A stretch of 64,000 nucleotides of DNA from Bradyrhizobium jicamae (GTDB lineage: Bacteria > Pseudomonadota > Alphaproteobacteria > Rhizobiales > Xanthobacteraceae): assembly GCF_018130215.1 (NCBI RefSeq), contig NZ_JAFCKQ010000025.1, positions 41,400-105,399 of the forward strand, written 5' to 3'. The translations under genes were made by a program, and so were the position numbers. Every line of letters begins with the position of its first letter. The first letter of the stretch is position 1. Below are positions 35,465 to 43,985 of the stretch, piece after piece. A model generated the notes under the pieces. The model was not told the DNA's origin and ran no database searches. It saw only the letters and a list, made by a program, of their open reading frames with translations.

Positions 35465-36175
35465 ATGACAAAACGCACCAAGCGATCGCCCCGGAGTTCG
35501 TCCGAAACCACCACCCGGGCCGCCACGGCCAGGGTCCCGAAGGTGGCATCGGCACCGCTCCGCCCGAAGCCGGCGGCGAACCGCGCCGAGAAATCGGCGG
35601 AGCGACGGGCGGCGATCGTCGAGGCGGCGATGGAGGAGTTCATCGCACGCGGCTTTGCCGCAACCCGGCTCGACGACGTCGCGAAACGGGCAGGGGTCGC
35701 CAAGGGCACGATCTATCTGCATTTCACCGACAAGGAATCGATGTTCGAGGAGCTGATCCGTACGGCGATCGTGCCGTTGATCGGCAACATCACGATGGCG
35801 CCGCCCGGAGGCTCGGTGCGCGAGACGATCGAGCGGTTCGCCGCGACCTTCATTCACGAAGTCGTCTCGACGCGGCGCGGCGACATCATCCGCCTGATCG
35901 TCGCCGAGGGGCCGCGCTTCCCGGCGATTGCCGATTTCTACTTCCGCGAGGTGGTGTCGAGGGGGCTCGCCGGCATCACCGCATTGATCCAGCTCGGGGT
36001 CGCCAGCGGCGAAATCAGGCAGAAGGAACTTGCACGATTCCCCCAACTGCTGGTCGCGCCCGCGATCGTTGCGGTGATCTGGCAGAGCCTGTTCGCGAGG
36101 CACGCACCGCTCGATGCGATCGAAATGTTCAAGGTTCATCTCGATCTGATTTTTGGCGAACGGAGGACAACATGA
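35465..36175 (+). CDS. TetR/AcrR family repressor of the HlyD/ABC-2 efflux operon
   Basis: The 236-residue protein has an unusually long basic, Ser/Thr-rich N-terminus (about 45 residues) before the TetR DNA-binding domain (RRAAIVEAAMEEFIARGF, DDVAKRAGVAKGTIYLHF). A C-terminal TetR ligand domain follows. It is the first gene of a four-gene operon, overlapping the HlyD-like gene by ATGA, and the operator in its own promoter supports autorepression with induction by an efflux substrate. Translation may start a little downstream if the long leader is not used. Confidence 0.85.
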   Translation: MTKRTKRSPRSSSETTTRAATARVPKVASAPLRPKPAANRAEKSAERRAAIVEAAMEEFIARGFAATRLDDVAKRAGVAKGTIYLHFTDKESMFEELIRTAIVPLIGNITMAPPGGSVRETIERFAATFIHEVVSTRRGDIIRLIVAEGPRFPAIADFYFREVVSRGLAGITALIQLGVASGEIRQKELARFPQLLVAPAIVAVIWQSLFARHAPLDAIEMFKVHLDLIFGERRTT

Positions 36176-36957
36176 CCTCGTCGCGCATGATGGCATCATT
36201 GCTCGTGCTCGTTCTGGCGACCGCGCTCGCCGGCTGCCAGGAGAAGCGCGATCCCGGTTTCCAGGGCTGGGTCGAGGCCGACATGATCTTCGTCAGTCCC
36301 GACGAATCCGGCCGCGTGACGAAGCTCAACGTGCACGAGGGCGACGAGGTCAAGCCCGGTGACCTGCTTTATACCGTCGACGACGATCTGCAGAAGGCCG
36401 ACCTCAACCAGAACAGCGCGACGCTGGCGAATGCACAGCAGACCTACGATCGCGCAGTCTCCTTGCGGGGTACCGGCGCCGGGACCCAGGCCAATCTGGA
36501 TTCCGCCGTCTCGGCGCTGCGCGTTGCGGAGGCGCGCGTCAACACCTCGCAGACCCGGCTCGACCGCCGCAAGGGCCTTGCTCCGATCGCGGGCACCATC
36601 CAGCAGATCTATTTCCGCGAGGGCGAGATGGTGCAGGCGCAGCGGCCCGTGCTGTCGATCATGCCGCCGGGCAACATGAAGCTGCGCTTCTTCGTGCCGG
36701 AAACCGAGCTGCCGAAGCTCGCGCTCGGCGACGAGGTGAGGGTGACCTGCGATAACTGTGCCGCCGACCTCACCGCTAAAATCTATTTCATCGCCACCAC
36801 GGCGGAATACACCCCGCCCGTGATCTACAGCCTCGATGAACGCAACAAGCTGGTCTATCTGATCCAGGCGCGGCCGAGCCGGCCCGACGTCTTGCGGGTC
36901 GGGCAACCGATCAGCGTCTATCCCAATGCCAAGACGCCGATGGCGGACCGCCGATGA
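36172..36957 (+). CDS. HlyD/membrane-fusion family lipoprotein of an ABC-2 efflux system
   Basis: The 261-residue product has a lipoprotein signal with lipobox ATALAGC (Cys22). The periplasmic adaptor layout follows: a biotinyl-lipoyl half (FVSPDESGRVTKLNVHEGDEV), a short coiled-coil hairpin (about 75-125, DLNQNSATLANAQQTYDRAV), the second lipoyl half (LAPIAGTIQQIYFREGEMV) and a beta-barrel. It should link the inner-membrane ABC transporter encoded next to an outer-membrane channel. A longer frame from 35197 overlaps tetR and is not real. Confidence 0.87.
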   Translation: MTSSRMMASLLVLVLATALAGCQEKRDPGFQGWVEADMIFVSPDESGRVTKLNVHEGDEVKPGDLLYTVDDDLQKADLNQNSATLANAQQTYDRAVSLRGTGAGTQANLDSAVSALRVAEARVNTSQTRLDRRKGLAPIAGTIQQIYFREGEMVQAQRPVLSIMPPGNMKLRFFVPETELPKLALGDEVRVTCDNCAADLTAKIYFIATTAEYTPPVIYSLDERNKLVYLIQARPSRPDVLRVGQPISVYPNAKTPMADRR

Positions 36958-37910
36958 ACGGCGCCCCCACCAGCGCGCGGCCCGACGCGTCTCGCATCGC
37001 CATCGATGTGAAGGGCCTGTCGAAATCGTTCGGCGGGCGCGAGGTCGTGCATGATCTCTCGATGCAGGTGAAGCGCGGCTCGATCTACGGTTTCCTCGGC
37101 CCCAACGGCAGCGGCAAGACCACGACGATCCGCATGCTGTGCGGCCTCCTGACGCCCGACAGTGGCGAGGGAAGCTGCCTCGGCTACGACATCCGGCGCG
37201 ACGCCGACAAGATCAAGCGCAAGGTCGGCTACATGACCCAGCGCTTCAGCCTGTACCAGGATCTATCGGTGCGCGAGAACCTCGAATTCGTCGCGCGGCT
37301 CTATGGGTTATCCGATGCGCGCGGTGCCGCGCGCGGCATGATCGCGCGCCTTGGGCTCGCTGGCCGCGAGGATCAGCTTGCCGGCAATCTCTCCGGCGGC
37401 TGGAAGCAGCGGCTCGCGCTCGGCGCCTGCACGCTGCCGAGCCCGCAATTGCTGCTGCTGGACGAGCCGACCGCCGGCGTCGATCCGAAGGCGCGGCGCG
37501 ATTTCTGGAACGAGATCCACGCGCTCGCCGCCGAGGGCCTCACCGTGCTGGTCTCTACCCATTACATGGACGAGGCCGAGCGCTGTCACGAGATCGCCTA
37601 CATCGCCTATGGCAATCTCCTGGTCCACGGCACGGTCGACGAGGTGATCGCGAACTCGGCGCTTTCGACCTGGACCGTCACGGGCGAGGACTTCAACGGG
37701 CTGATGGCCGAGCTCACCGCCAAGCCCGGCGTCGACATGGTGGCGCCGTTCGGCACCAGCCTGCACGTCTCGGGTCGCGACAGGGCGGCGCTCGAGGCCG
37801 CCATCTCCCCCTATCGCAGCAATGCGAAATGGCACTGGCAGGCCAGCGAGCCGTCGCTCGAAGACGTGTTTATCGACCTGATGGGGCGCTCCAGGGACAA
37901 TTTCCAATGA
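36954..37910 (+). CDS. ABC-2 type efflux ATP-binding protein
   Basis: The 318-residue ATPase shows Walker A GPNGSGKTT (about 49-57), GYMTQRFSLYQDLSVRENL (Q-loop), signature NLSGGWKQRLALG and Walker B LLLLDEPTAGVD. A C-terminal regulatory part ends PSLEDVFIDLMG. It resembles the YhiH/YbhF class that works with HlyD adaptors and ABC-2 permeases. It overlaps the genes on both sides by ATGA. Confidence 0.92.
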   Translation: MNGAPTSARPDASRIAIDVKGLSKSFGGREVVHDLSMQVKRGSIYGFLGPNGSGKTTTIRMLCGLLTPDSGEGSCLGYDIRRDADKIKRKVGYMTQRFSLYQDLSVRENLEFVARLYGLSDARGAARGMIARLGLAGREDQLAGNLSGGWKQRLALGACTLPSPQLLLLDEPTAGVDPKARRDFWNEIHALAAEGLTVLVSTHYMDEAERCHEIAYIAYGNLLVHGTVDEVIANSALSTWTVTGEDFNGLMAELTAKPGVDMVAPFGTSLHVSGRDRAALEAAISPYRSNAKWHWQASEPSLEDVFIDLMGRSRDNFQ

Positions 37911-39070
37911 GTGCAACCGATACGATCCGGAACGGTGAGGCGAGGCAGCCGGCCTTCGGTTTCTGGCGGCGCAGCTATGCAATGCTGGTCAAGGAATTCA
38001 TCCAGCTTCGCCGCGACCGCGTCTCGTTTGCGATGATCATCATGCTGCCGGTGATGCAGCTCACGCTGTTCGGCTATGCGATCAACACCACGCCGCGCAA
38101 TCTGCCGACGGCGGTGCTGATGCAGGAGGATTCCGACCTCGGCCGCTCGATCCTGAAGGCGATGGAGAACACCGCCTATTTCCGCTTCACCCGCGAGGTT
38201 CACACCGTCGCGGAGTTCGACGAACTGCTGCTATCCGGCAAGGTGCTGTTCGGCGTCGAGATCCCGCGCGGTTTCGAGCGCGCGGTGCGGCGCGGCGACA
38301 AGCCAGCACTGCTGGTCGCGGCCGACGCCACCGATCCGGTCGCGGCCGGCTCAGCGCTCGGCGCGCTCGGTCCCCTGGTGCAGTCGGCGCTGGATCATGA
38401 CCTGCATATCGGCGATCCGCCGGAGATGCCGTTCGAGATCCGCACCCACGCCCGCTACAATCCGGCGGCGGATTCCCGGCTCAACATCGTGCCGGGCCTG
38501 GTCGGGACCATCCTCACGATGACCATGCTGATCTTCACCGCGCTGTCGGTGACGCGGGAGATCGAGCGCGGCACCATGGAGAGCCTGCTGTCGATGCCGA
38601 TCAAGCCGGTGGAGGTGATGTTCGGCAAGATCATCCCCTATGTGATCGTCGGCTTCATCCAGGCCGCGCTGATCATCGGCATCGGCATCCTGCTGTTCGG
38701 GGTGCCGATCCTCGGCAGCCTGCTGCTGCTGGCGGCGCTGACGACGCTCTTCATCACCACCAACCTGTCGATCGGCTACACCTTCTCGACCATCGTGCAG
38801 AACCAGCTGCAGGCGATGCAGCTCTCGATGATGTTCTTCCTGCCGAGCATCCTGCTCTCGGGCTTCATGTTTCCGTTCGCGGGCATGCCGGTCTGGGCAC
38901 AATATATCGGCGAGGGCCTGCCGTTGACCCATTTCGTGCGGATCGTGCGCGCCATCATGCTGAAGGGCGCGGAGATGCAAAACCTGCAATACGACACAAT
39001 TGCGCTCGCCGCCCTGATGCTGCTCGCCATGACCATCGCCGTGACGCGCTTCCGCCGCACGCTCGATTGA
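37907..39070 (+). CDS. ABC-2 type transporter permease
   Basis: From ATG 37907 the product has 387 residues with the ABC-2 layout. One helix comes first (about 40-58, MIIMLPVMQLTLFGYAIN), then a periplasmic domain of about 120 residues and five further helices. REIERGTMESLLSMPIKPVEVMFGK is the coupling region typical of YhhJ/YbhS/YbhR permeases. Only one permease is present, so it would function as a homodimer with the preceding ATPase. A longer frame from 37139 lies over the ATPase gene. Confidence 0.9.
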   Translation: MSATDTIRNGEARQPAFGFWRRSYAMLVKEFIQLRRDRVSFAMIIMLPVMQLTLFGYAINTTPRNLPTAVLMQEDSDLGRSILKAMENTAYFRFTREVHTVAEFDELLLSGKVLFGVEIPRGFERAVRRGDKPALLVAADATDPVAAGSALGALGPLVQSALDHDLHIGDPPEMPFEIRTHARYNPAADSRLNIVPGLVGTILTMTMLIFTALSVTREIERGTMESLLSMPIKPVEVMFGKIIPYVIVGFIQAALIIGIGILLFGVPILGSLLLLAALTTLFITTNLSIGYTFSTIVQNQLQAMQLSMMFFLPSILLSGFMFPFAGMPVWAQYIGEGLPLTHFVRIVRAIMLKGAEMQNLQYDTIALAALMLLAMTIAVTRFRRTLD

Positions 39071-39095
39071 GGTTATGATGGAGACCGTCGATGAT

Positions 39096-39192
39096 CGTCA
39101 TTCCGGGACGGTGCGAAGCATTGAACCGGGATGTGCGATAGCACATCCGAGAATCTCGAGATTCCGGGGTCGCTTCGCGCCCCGGAACGACG
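39096..39192. repeat. Long palindromic repeat, CGTCATTCCGGG family (copy 2)
   Basis: Left arm CGTCATTCCGGGACGGTGCGAAGC pairs imperfectly with GCTTCGCGCCCCGGAACGACG. The centre holds a second hairpin, GATGTGCGATAGCACATC. It is related to the copy at 29016 and lies between the efflux operon and the cyclase gene, whose apparent upstream reading frame runs through it. Confidence 0.8.
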
Positions 39193-39203
39193 AGGGTGGG
39201 GGA

Positions 39204-40514
39204 ATGGCGGGATTCTGGAGCACCAAGAACAGACGCGACACGACCGTATCAGGCGACTTCCATCACGCCCTGATGCAGGAGGTGATGACCACCGAGCTGC
39301 TTCGCATCAAGGTCTTGATCGGCATCGCCGCGGCGTTCTCGGTCATCACCTCGGCGATCTACGTCCTGGCGCCGGAGGCGTTGGTCCGGGTGTGGCATGG
39401 CAATTTCAAGCCCTCCTATATCTATTCCGTCATCGGGCCGTTCATCCTGTTCGAATTGTGGGTGCACGGCGCGATCAGCCGGTACATGAAGCAGGGCCGC
39501 GATCTGCCGGTGATCCGGCGCTATATCGGCGCGTTGATCGAGACGTCGATGCCGACCGTCGCGCTCGCGCTGCATATCGACAGCATGGGCCCGGTCGCGG
39601 CGCTCGGCTGGGTTGCTCCGCTGGTCTATTTCATCTTCATCATCGCCTCGACCCTGCGGCTGGACTTCTGGCTCTCGACCTTCACGGGCTTCGTCGCGGC
39701 GTCGGAGCTGTTTTATATGGCGATGTATTATCGGCCAGATGGGACGTTGGATCCCGAGCCGGACCTGTTCTACCACGCCGCGCGCAGCGTCGTGATCCTG
39801 ATCGCCGGCGTGCTCGCCGGGACCGTCGGCATGCAGCTCCGGCGGCAATTTGGCGCGAGTATCCTCGCGGCCACCGCGCGCGACCGCATCACCAATCTGT
39901 TCGGCCAGCACGTCTCGCCGCAGGTGGTCGAACGCCTGATGACGGAGGGCGCGAGCACCGAAAGCGATATCCGCCGCGTCGCGGTCATGTTCGTCGACTT
40001 CCGCAGCTTCACTGCAAGCGCGCGCACGCGCTCGCCGCAGGAGGTGGTCGATCGGCTCGACGGCGCCTTCGCGGTGCTGGTCGACATCCTTGACCGTCAC
40101 GGCGGCATCGTGAACAAGTTCCTCGGCGACGGCTTTCTCGCGCTGTTCGGCGCGCCGTTCGAAACCGGCGATGCCGCGCATCATGCGGTGGCGGCCGCGC
40201 GCGAAATGCTCGCCGCCAACGATCGCGTCAACGCGACCTCGAGCTGGCCGCTGCGCATCGGCATCGGCATCCATATCGGCGAGGTCGTCGCCGGCAATAT
40301 CGGATCGCCACGGCGCAAGGAGTACACCGTGATCGGCGACACCGTGAACTTCGCCGCGCGGCTCGAGGCGCTCAACAAGGAGCTCGGCTCGCAATTCCTG
40401 ATCTCGTCAGCGGTGCGCGATGCGCTGGGAGACGATTGCAGCGACGCGGTGCCGCGCGGCGAGGTGCCGGTGAGGGGCTACGACCGTCCGGTGGCGGTCT
40501 GGCAGCTCGGGTAG
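39204..40514 (+). CDS. Membrane-bound class III adenylate/guanylate cyclase
   Basis: From ATG 39204 the protein has 436 residues. About five or six helices (40-220) form an integral sensor domain. The cyclase domain (about 270-430) has the metal Asp in VAVMFVDFRSFT, FLGDGFLALFGAP (second Asp) and EYTVIGDTVNFAARLEAL (transition-state Asn). NLFGQHVSPQVVERL is the usual linker. The longer frame from 39075 would translate the palindromic repeat, so the later ATG is preferred. The signal is unknown. Confidence 0.87.
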   Translation: MAGFWSTKNRRDTTVSGDFHHALMQEVMTTELLRIKVLIGIAAAFSVITSAIYVLAPEALVRVWHGNFKPSYIYSVIGPFILFELWVHGAISRYMKQGRDLPVIRRYIGALIETSMPTVALALHIDSMGPVAALGWVAPLVYFIFIIASTLRLDFWLSTFTGFVAASELFYMAMYYRPDGTLDPEPDLFYHAARSVVILIAGVLAGTVGMQLRRQFGASILAATARDRITNLFGQHVSPQVVERLMTEGASTESDIRRVAVMFVDFRSFTASARTRSPQEVVDRLDGAFAVLVDILDRHGGIVNKFLGDGFLALFGAPFETGDAAHHAVAAAREMLAANDRVNATSSWPLRIGIGIHIGEVVAGNIGSPRRKEYTVIGDTVNFAARLEALNKELGSQFLISSAVRDALGDDCSDAVPRGEVPVRGYDRPVAVWQLG

Positions 40515-40531
40515 CGAACGGGTATCGAGTA

Positions 40532-40559
40532 GAACATGATCCGGACAAGAGTGAAGCGG
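40532..40559. repeat. Dispersed repeat, CATGATCCGGA family (copy 3, partial)
   Basis: GAACATGATCCGGACAAGAG is followed by TGAAGCGG. It matches the left half of the copy at 33475 and has no visible right arm. Confidence 0.55.
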
Positions 40560-40659
40560 AGTGCAATTGCACCGAGTGCTCTGAAGGGCCGCGTTGCAGC
40601 CGTGTTACGATGCATGCGATCCGGCCGATATCGGCCGGCGTGGCATGAGGACGAGCACG

Positions 40660-41574
40660 ATGCAGCGGCGCTATATCACTGTCGACGTATTCACGGATCG
40701 GGCGTTTGGTGGCAATCCGCTCGCCGTGGTGCTTGACGCCGCCGGGCTGTCGACGGCGCAGATGCAGGCGATCGCAACCGAGTTCAACTATTCCGAGACG
40801 ACCTTCGTGCTGCCGCCGCAGGACGCCGCGAACGACGCCCAGGTCCGCATCTTCACGATGCGTTCCGAAATCCCGTTCGCGGGCCATCCCAATGTCGGCA
40901 CTGCGTTCGTGCTGGCGACGCGGGCGGCAAAGGCGCCGGCGCGGCTGAAGTTCGAGGAGAAGGCCGGTCTGGTGCCGGTCGAAATCCTGTCCGAGCAGGG
41001 CCGGGTGATCGGCGCCGAACTGACGGCGCCGCAACCGCTGCAGCGGACCAACGAGGTGGGCGCGGCGGAGGCGGCAGCGCTGCTCTCGCTGTCGGCGAGC
41101 GACGTCAAGACCGACCGTCACGCGCCGCAGGTGGTCTCGGTGGGCCTGCCGTTCCTGGTGGTCGAGATCGCGTCACGCGAGGCGGTGAAGCGCGCCCGGC
41201 CCGATGCTGCGGCCTTCGCGGAGGCGTTGCCGCGGATCGGGCGCGACGTCATCTATTTCTACACCCGCGACGTTCCCGCGAACGAGCAGCCGCTCGACCT
41301 GCAGGCGCGTATGTTCCACCCCGGCGCGAGCGGCATTTCCGAGGATCCCGCCACCGGCAGCGCGACGGCGGCAGCCGCGGCGCTGCTCGCGGATCTCGAC
41401 GCGACGCGTGACGGTGACCTGCGCTTGCGCATCGGGCAGGGCGTCGACATGGGCCGGCCGAGCCTTCTGCTGACGCGGGTGCGAAAGCAGGGCGGCGCCA
41501 TCACGTCGGTGCATGTCGGCGGAGCCTGCGTGAAGATGATGGAAGGAACGCTGACCGTAGCGGGTGAAGGCTAG
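40660..41574 (+). CDS. PhzF family phenazine biosynthesis-like isomerase
   Basis: The 304-residue protein has the PhzF fold marks VDVFTDRAFGGNPLAVV, the catalytic Glu in FNYSETTFV, FAGHPNVGTAFVL and EDPATGSATAAAAALL. PhzF-type enzymes isomerise or epimerise diverse substrates; only a few make phenazine, and no phenazine genes are here. ATG 40660 fits the family start; earlier in-frame starts run into the repeat. Confidence 0.88.
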   Translation: MQRRYITVDVFTDRAFGGNPLAVVLDAAGLSTAQMQAIATEFNYSETTFVLPPQDAANDAQVRIFTMRSEIPFAGHPNVGTAFVLATRAAKAPARLKFEEKAGLVPVEILSEQGRVIGAELTAPQPLQRTNEVGAAEAAALLSLSASDVKTDRHAPQVVSVGLPFLVVEIASREAVKRARPDAAAFAEALPRIGRDVIYFYTRDVPANEQPLDLQARMFHPGASGISEDPATGSATAAAAALLADLDATRDGDLRLRIGQGVDMGRPSLLLTRVRKQGGAITSVHVGGACVKMMEGTLTVAGEG

Positions 41575-41618
41575 AGAGCGTTGCGGCCGGCGTGAAGTAA
41601 ACGCGTCAAGCCAAGAGT

Positions 41619-42080
41619 CTAAATCTGCGGCGCCGCCAGGTTCTCGACCTTGACGCCGTCGCGATCCTCGATGATCTCGGCGATCCATTGCCGGTGGCAG
41701 TGGGAATGATCGCGCTCGTAGCAGAGGATGCAGACCGGGCCGGATGTCTTGACCAGCGACGACAGCTCGTCGAGTTCCTCCTTCGCCTGTACCGTCTTCA
41801 GGTGCGCAGAATAGATCTTGCGCAGCACTGCGTATTGCCCGCTGCGCGCTGCTTCACGGCCGCTCTTTGGCGTGCCGAGGCCGCGCAGGTGAAGATAGGC
41901 GATGCCGCGTCCGTCGAGGCCGGCGGCGAGCTGGTTCTTGGAAAATCCTGGTCGGCGCGACGAGGCGATGGCGCGGACGTCGACCAGCAGCCTGACGCCG
42001 GCCCGCTCCAGCTCGTCGAGCACCGCCTTCGACGGCGTCTGCTCGTAGCCGATAGTGAACAGCGTCTTCGCTCTCGCCAT
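41619..42080 (-). CDS. DUF488 domain-containing protein
   Basis: The 153-residue protein begins FTIGYEQTPSKAVLDELERAGVRLLVDVRAIASSRRPGFSK. It ends with VCILCYERDHSHCHRQWIAEII, both typical of DUF488, whose conserved Cys and His could bind a metal or act in catalysis. It is transcribed after the DUF72 gene with an 11-base gap; these two domains are often neighbours. Function is unknown. Confidence 0.82.
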   Translation of the reverse strand: MARAKTLFTIGYEQTPSKAVLDELERAGVRLLVDVRAIASSRRPGFSKNQLAAGLDGRGIAYLHLRGLGTPKSGREAARSGQYAVLRKIYSAHLKTVQAKEELDELSSLVKTSGPVCILCYERDHSHCHRQWIAEIIEDRDGVKVENLAAPQI

Positions 42081-42091
42081 CCCAGTTCCGC

Positions 42092-42964
42092 CTATTTGAC
42101 GCGTTCGATCAATTCCATCGCACCCGCCGGCGCGCGGACCTTGCCTTCATGGATCACATAGGCGAACACGTCGCGCGGCGCCTTCCGCGGCTTGGTCTTG
42201 TCGACGCGCGGCAGGTCGTCCGGCTCGCCGCCCCCGGCCCAGTCCTGCAAACGTCTGGCCCACGCATCGAGCTGCTTCGGCGGATAGCAGGTCGCGAGCT
42301 CGTCATTGCCCTTCTGCAGCCGCGCATAGACGAAATCGCTGGCGACGTCGGCGATCGCCGGATACTTGCCGTGCTCGGCGAACACCACGGGGATTTCGAA
42401 TTCGCGCAACAGCGCGACGAACTCGGGGACGCAGAAGCTGTCGTGCCTGACCTCGACGACGTGACGCAGCGCGCGGCCGTCGAGCTTCTTCGGCAACAGC
42501 TCGAGGAACTTGCCGAAATCGGCGCCGTCGAACTTCTTGGTCGGCGCGAATTGCCACAGCACCGGCCCGAGCCGGTTCCTCAGCTCGAGGACGCCCGAGT
42601 CATAGAAGCGCCTCACGGAGTCGCCGGCCTCCGCCAGCACGCGGCGGTTGGTGGCGAAGCGGGGCCCCTTCAGCGAGAAGATGAATCCGTCGGGCACCTC
42701 GCTGGCCCATTTGCGGAAGCTCTCCGGCTTCTGCGATCCGTAATAGGTGCCGTTGATCTCGATCGAGGTCAGCTTCGACGCGGCGTAAGCGAGCTCCTTC
42801 GATTGCGCGAGCTTCTCCGGGTAGAACACCCCGCGCCACGGCTCGAAGGTCCAGCCGCCGATGCCGATGTAGATGCTGCCTGCGTCGTTCTTGGTGGTCT
42901 TGTTGGCAGGAGGCTTGTTGCCGGGAGTCTTGTTGGTAGCAGTTTTGGCCACGACCGCACTCAT
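42092..42964 (-). CDS. DUF72 domain-containing protein
   Basis: From ATG 42964 the product has 290 residues with a Lys/Asn/Thr-rich head. The DUF72 TIM barrel follows: YIGIGGWTFEPWRGVFYP, SIEINGTYYGSQKPESFRKWA, GFIFSLKGPRFATN, LGPVLWQFAP, VVEVRHDSF and FVYARLQKGND. DUF72 has no settled function. A longer frame to 43180 lies antisense to the next gene and is rejected. Confidence 0.82.
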   Translation of the reverse strand: MSAVVAKTATNKTPGNKPPANKTTKNDAGSIYIGIGGWTFEPWRGVFYPEKLAQSKELAYAASKLTSIEINGTYYGSQKPESFRKWASEVPDGFIFSLKGPRFATNRRVLAEAGDSVRRFYDSGVLELRNRLGPVLWQFAPTKKFDGADFGKFLELLPKKLDGRALRHVVEVRHDSFCVPEFVALLREFEIPVVFAEHGKYPAIADVASDFVYARLQKGNDELATCYPPKQLDAWARRLQDWAGGGEPDDLPRVDKTKPRKAPRDVFAYVIHEGKVRAPAGAMELIERVK

Positions 42965-43091
42965 CGCGAGGAGGGAACGGGGATCGAGAGTAGTCAAAAT
43001 AATCGTGATTGGCCAGTTTGCCAGAATGGCGCGGCAGTGGTTATCGTGGTTATTCGTGTTGGCTAGGATGCGAAAAAGCGGGAGAACAACA

Positions 43092-43448
43092 ATGCGCACT
43101 CTGGTTGCGGCCGTCCTCTTGATCACGTCGTCGGCGGCAATCGCCGACGAGGTCGACGACGCCCACAAGCTCGCCATCACCGGCCGCGATGCCTATTGGA
43201 GTTGCCTCGCCCGCGAATATCCCCGCGACACCAACAAGACGATGTCCGACCAGGAGTTCACCTCGCTGATCGCCTCGGTCTGTCCGTCGGAGCGGCAGAA
43301 TTTCCGGGTATCGCTGATCGACTTCCTGGCGCTGCAGTTCCCCAAGGAGGATGCCGACGCGCACCTCGCAACCGCCAATCGCGCCATCGAGCTCGCGCAG
43401 AAGGACATCGTGACCGCCTTCGTCCGGCGCCGGGCCGCGGTCAAATAG
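43092..43448 (+). CDS. Hypothetical secreted protein
   Basis: From ATG 43092, after a GGGAGAACAAC leader, the product has 118 residues with a clear signal peptide (about 1-19, SSAAIA). A helical domain follows with AYWSCLAREYPRD and ASVCPSERQNFR, whose two Cys may form a disulfide. I recognise no family. It lies between DUF72 (divergent) and another small gene. Confidence 0.65.
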   Translation: MRTLVAAVLLITSSAAIADEVDDAHKLAITGRDAYWSCLAREYPRDTNKTMSDQEFTSLIASVCPSERQNFRVSLIDFLALQFPKEDADAHLATANRAIELAQKDIVTAFVRRRAAVK

Positions 43449-43518
43449 CCGTCCAGATCCTGTTGCCGCCGCTGGTTTCTTGATATCAATCCTGGCGCAG
43501 GCAAGGGGAACGGTCGAC

Positions 43519-43719
43519 ATGAATTCACAATCGACGGCTGGCTTTTTGGGTACCCTGGTCGCGGCCGTGGTGCTGGCGGCGGCGTTCATATACGGGCCGT
43601 CCCCGAGCCAGATTCGCAACCCCCAGCCGGCCGCGGCGCGGCAGCCGGCGCCCGTCGCGGTGCCCGCGCCGGCGCCGACGCCACGAGGACCGGTGATCCG
43701 CGAGGTCCCGAACAACTAG
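43519..43719 (+). CDS. Small membrane-anchored proline/alanine-rich protein
   Basis: ATG 43519 follows an AAGGGGAA ribosome-binding site and opens 66 residues. One N-terminal helix (about 7-24, GTLVAAVVLAAAFIYG) is followed by a Pro/Ala tail with PAPVAVPAPAPTPRGP. It looks like a periplasm-facing anchor peptide. No function is recognisable. A TTG 13 codons upstream is less likely. Confidence 0.55.
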   Translation: MNSQSTAGFLGTLVAAVVLAAAFIYGPSPSQIRNPQPAAARQPAPVAVPAPAPTPRGPVIREVPNN

Positions 43720-43985
43720 CGCCGTCCGGACACTCGCGCCGTGCCCTTGCGGAATGGCCGAGGCCTCCCCATTTGGTCGCTAACGGTGACGTTGCAGCCT
43801 CTTCCAGGGGGCTCCGGCGCCGGGACGACCACCACAAACTCGGCTGCGCCGGATGTACGCGCGCCACTTGTCGGTGGTCGTTGGCATTTTCGGGGGCGAT
43901 TTGCCGCTGTTTTCCCGTCTTACCGAAGGTGTTTGGGCTTGCCCGCCTTGGCAGCGGATGAGGCTGCGGCTATACGCTGGCGCTC

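Noticed and set aside
35197..36171. A long N-terminal extension of the HlyD-like protein
   Set aside because: It covers tetR in another frame, while the lipoprotein signal starts exactly at ATG 36172.
37139..37906. A long frame joined to the start of the ABC-2 permease
   Set aside because: It runs inside the ATPase gene in another frame. The permease family begins near ATG 37907, which overlaps the ATPase stop.
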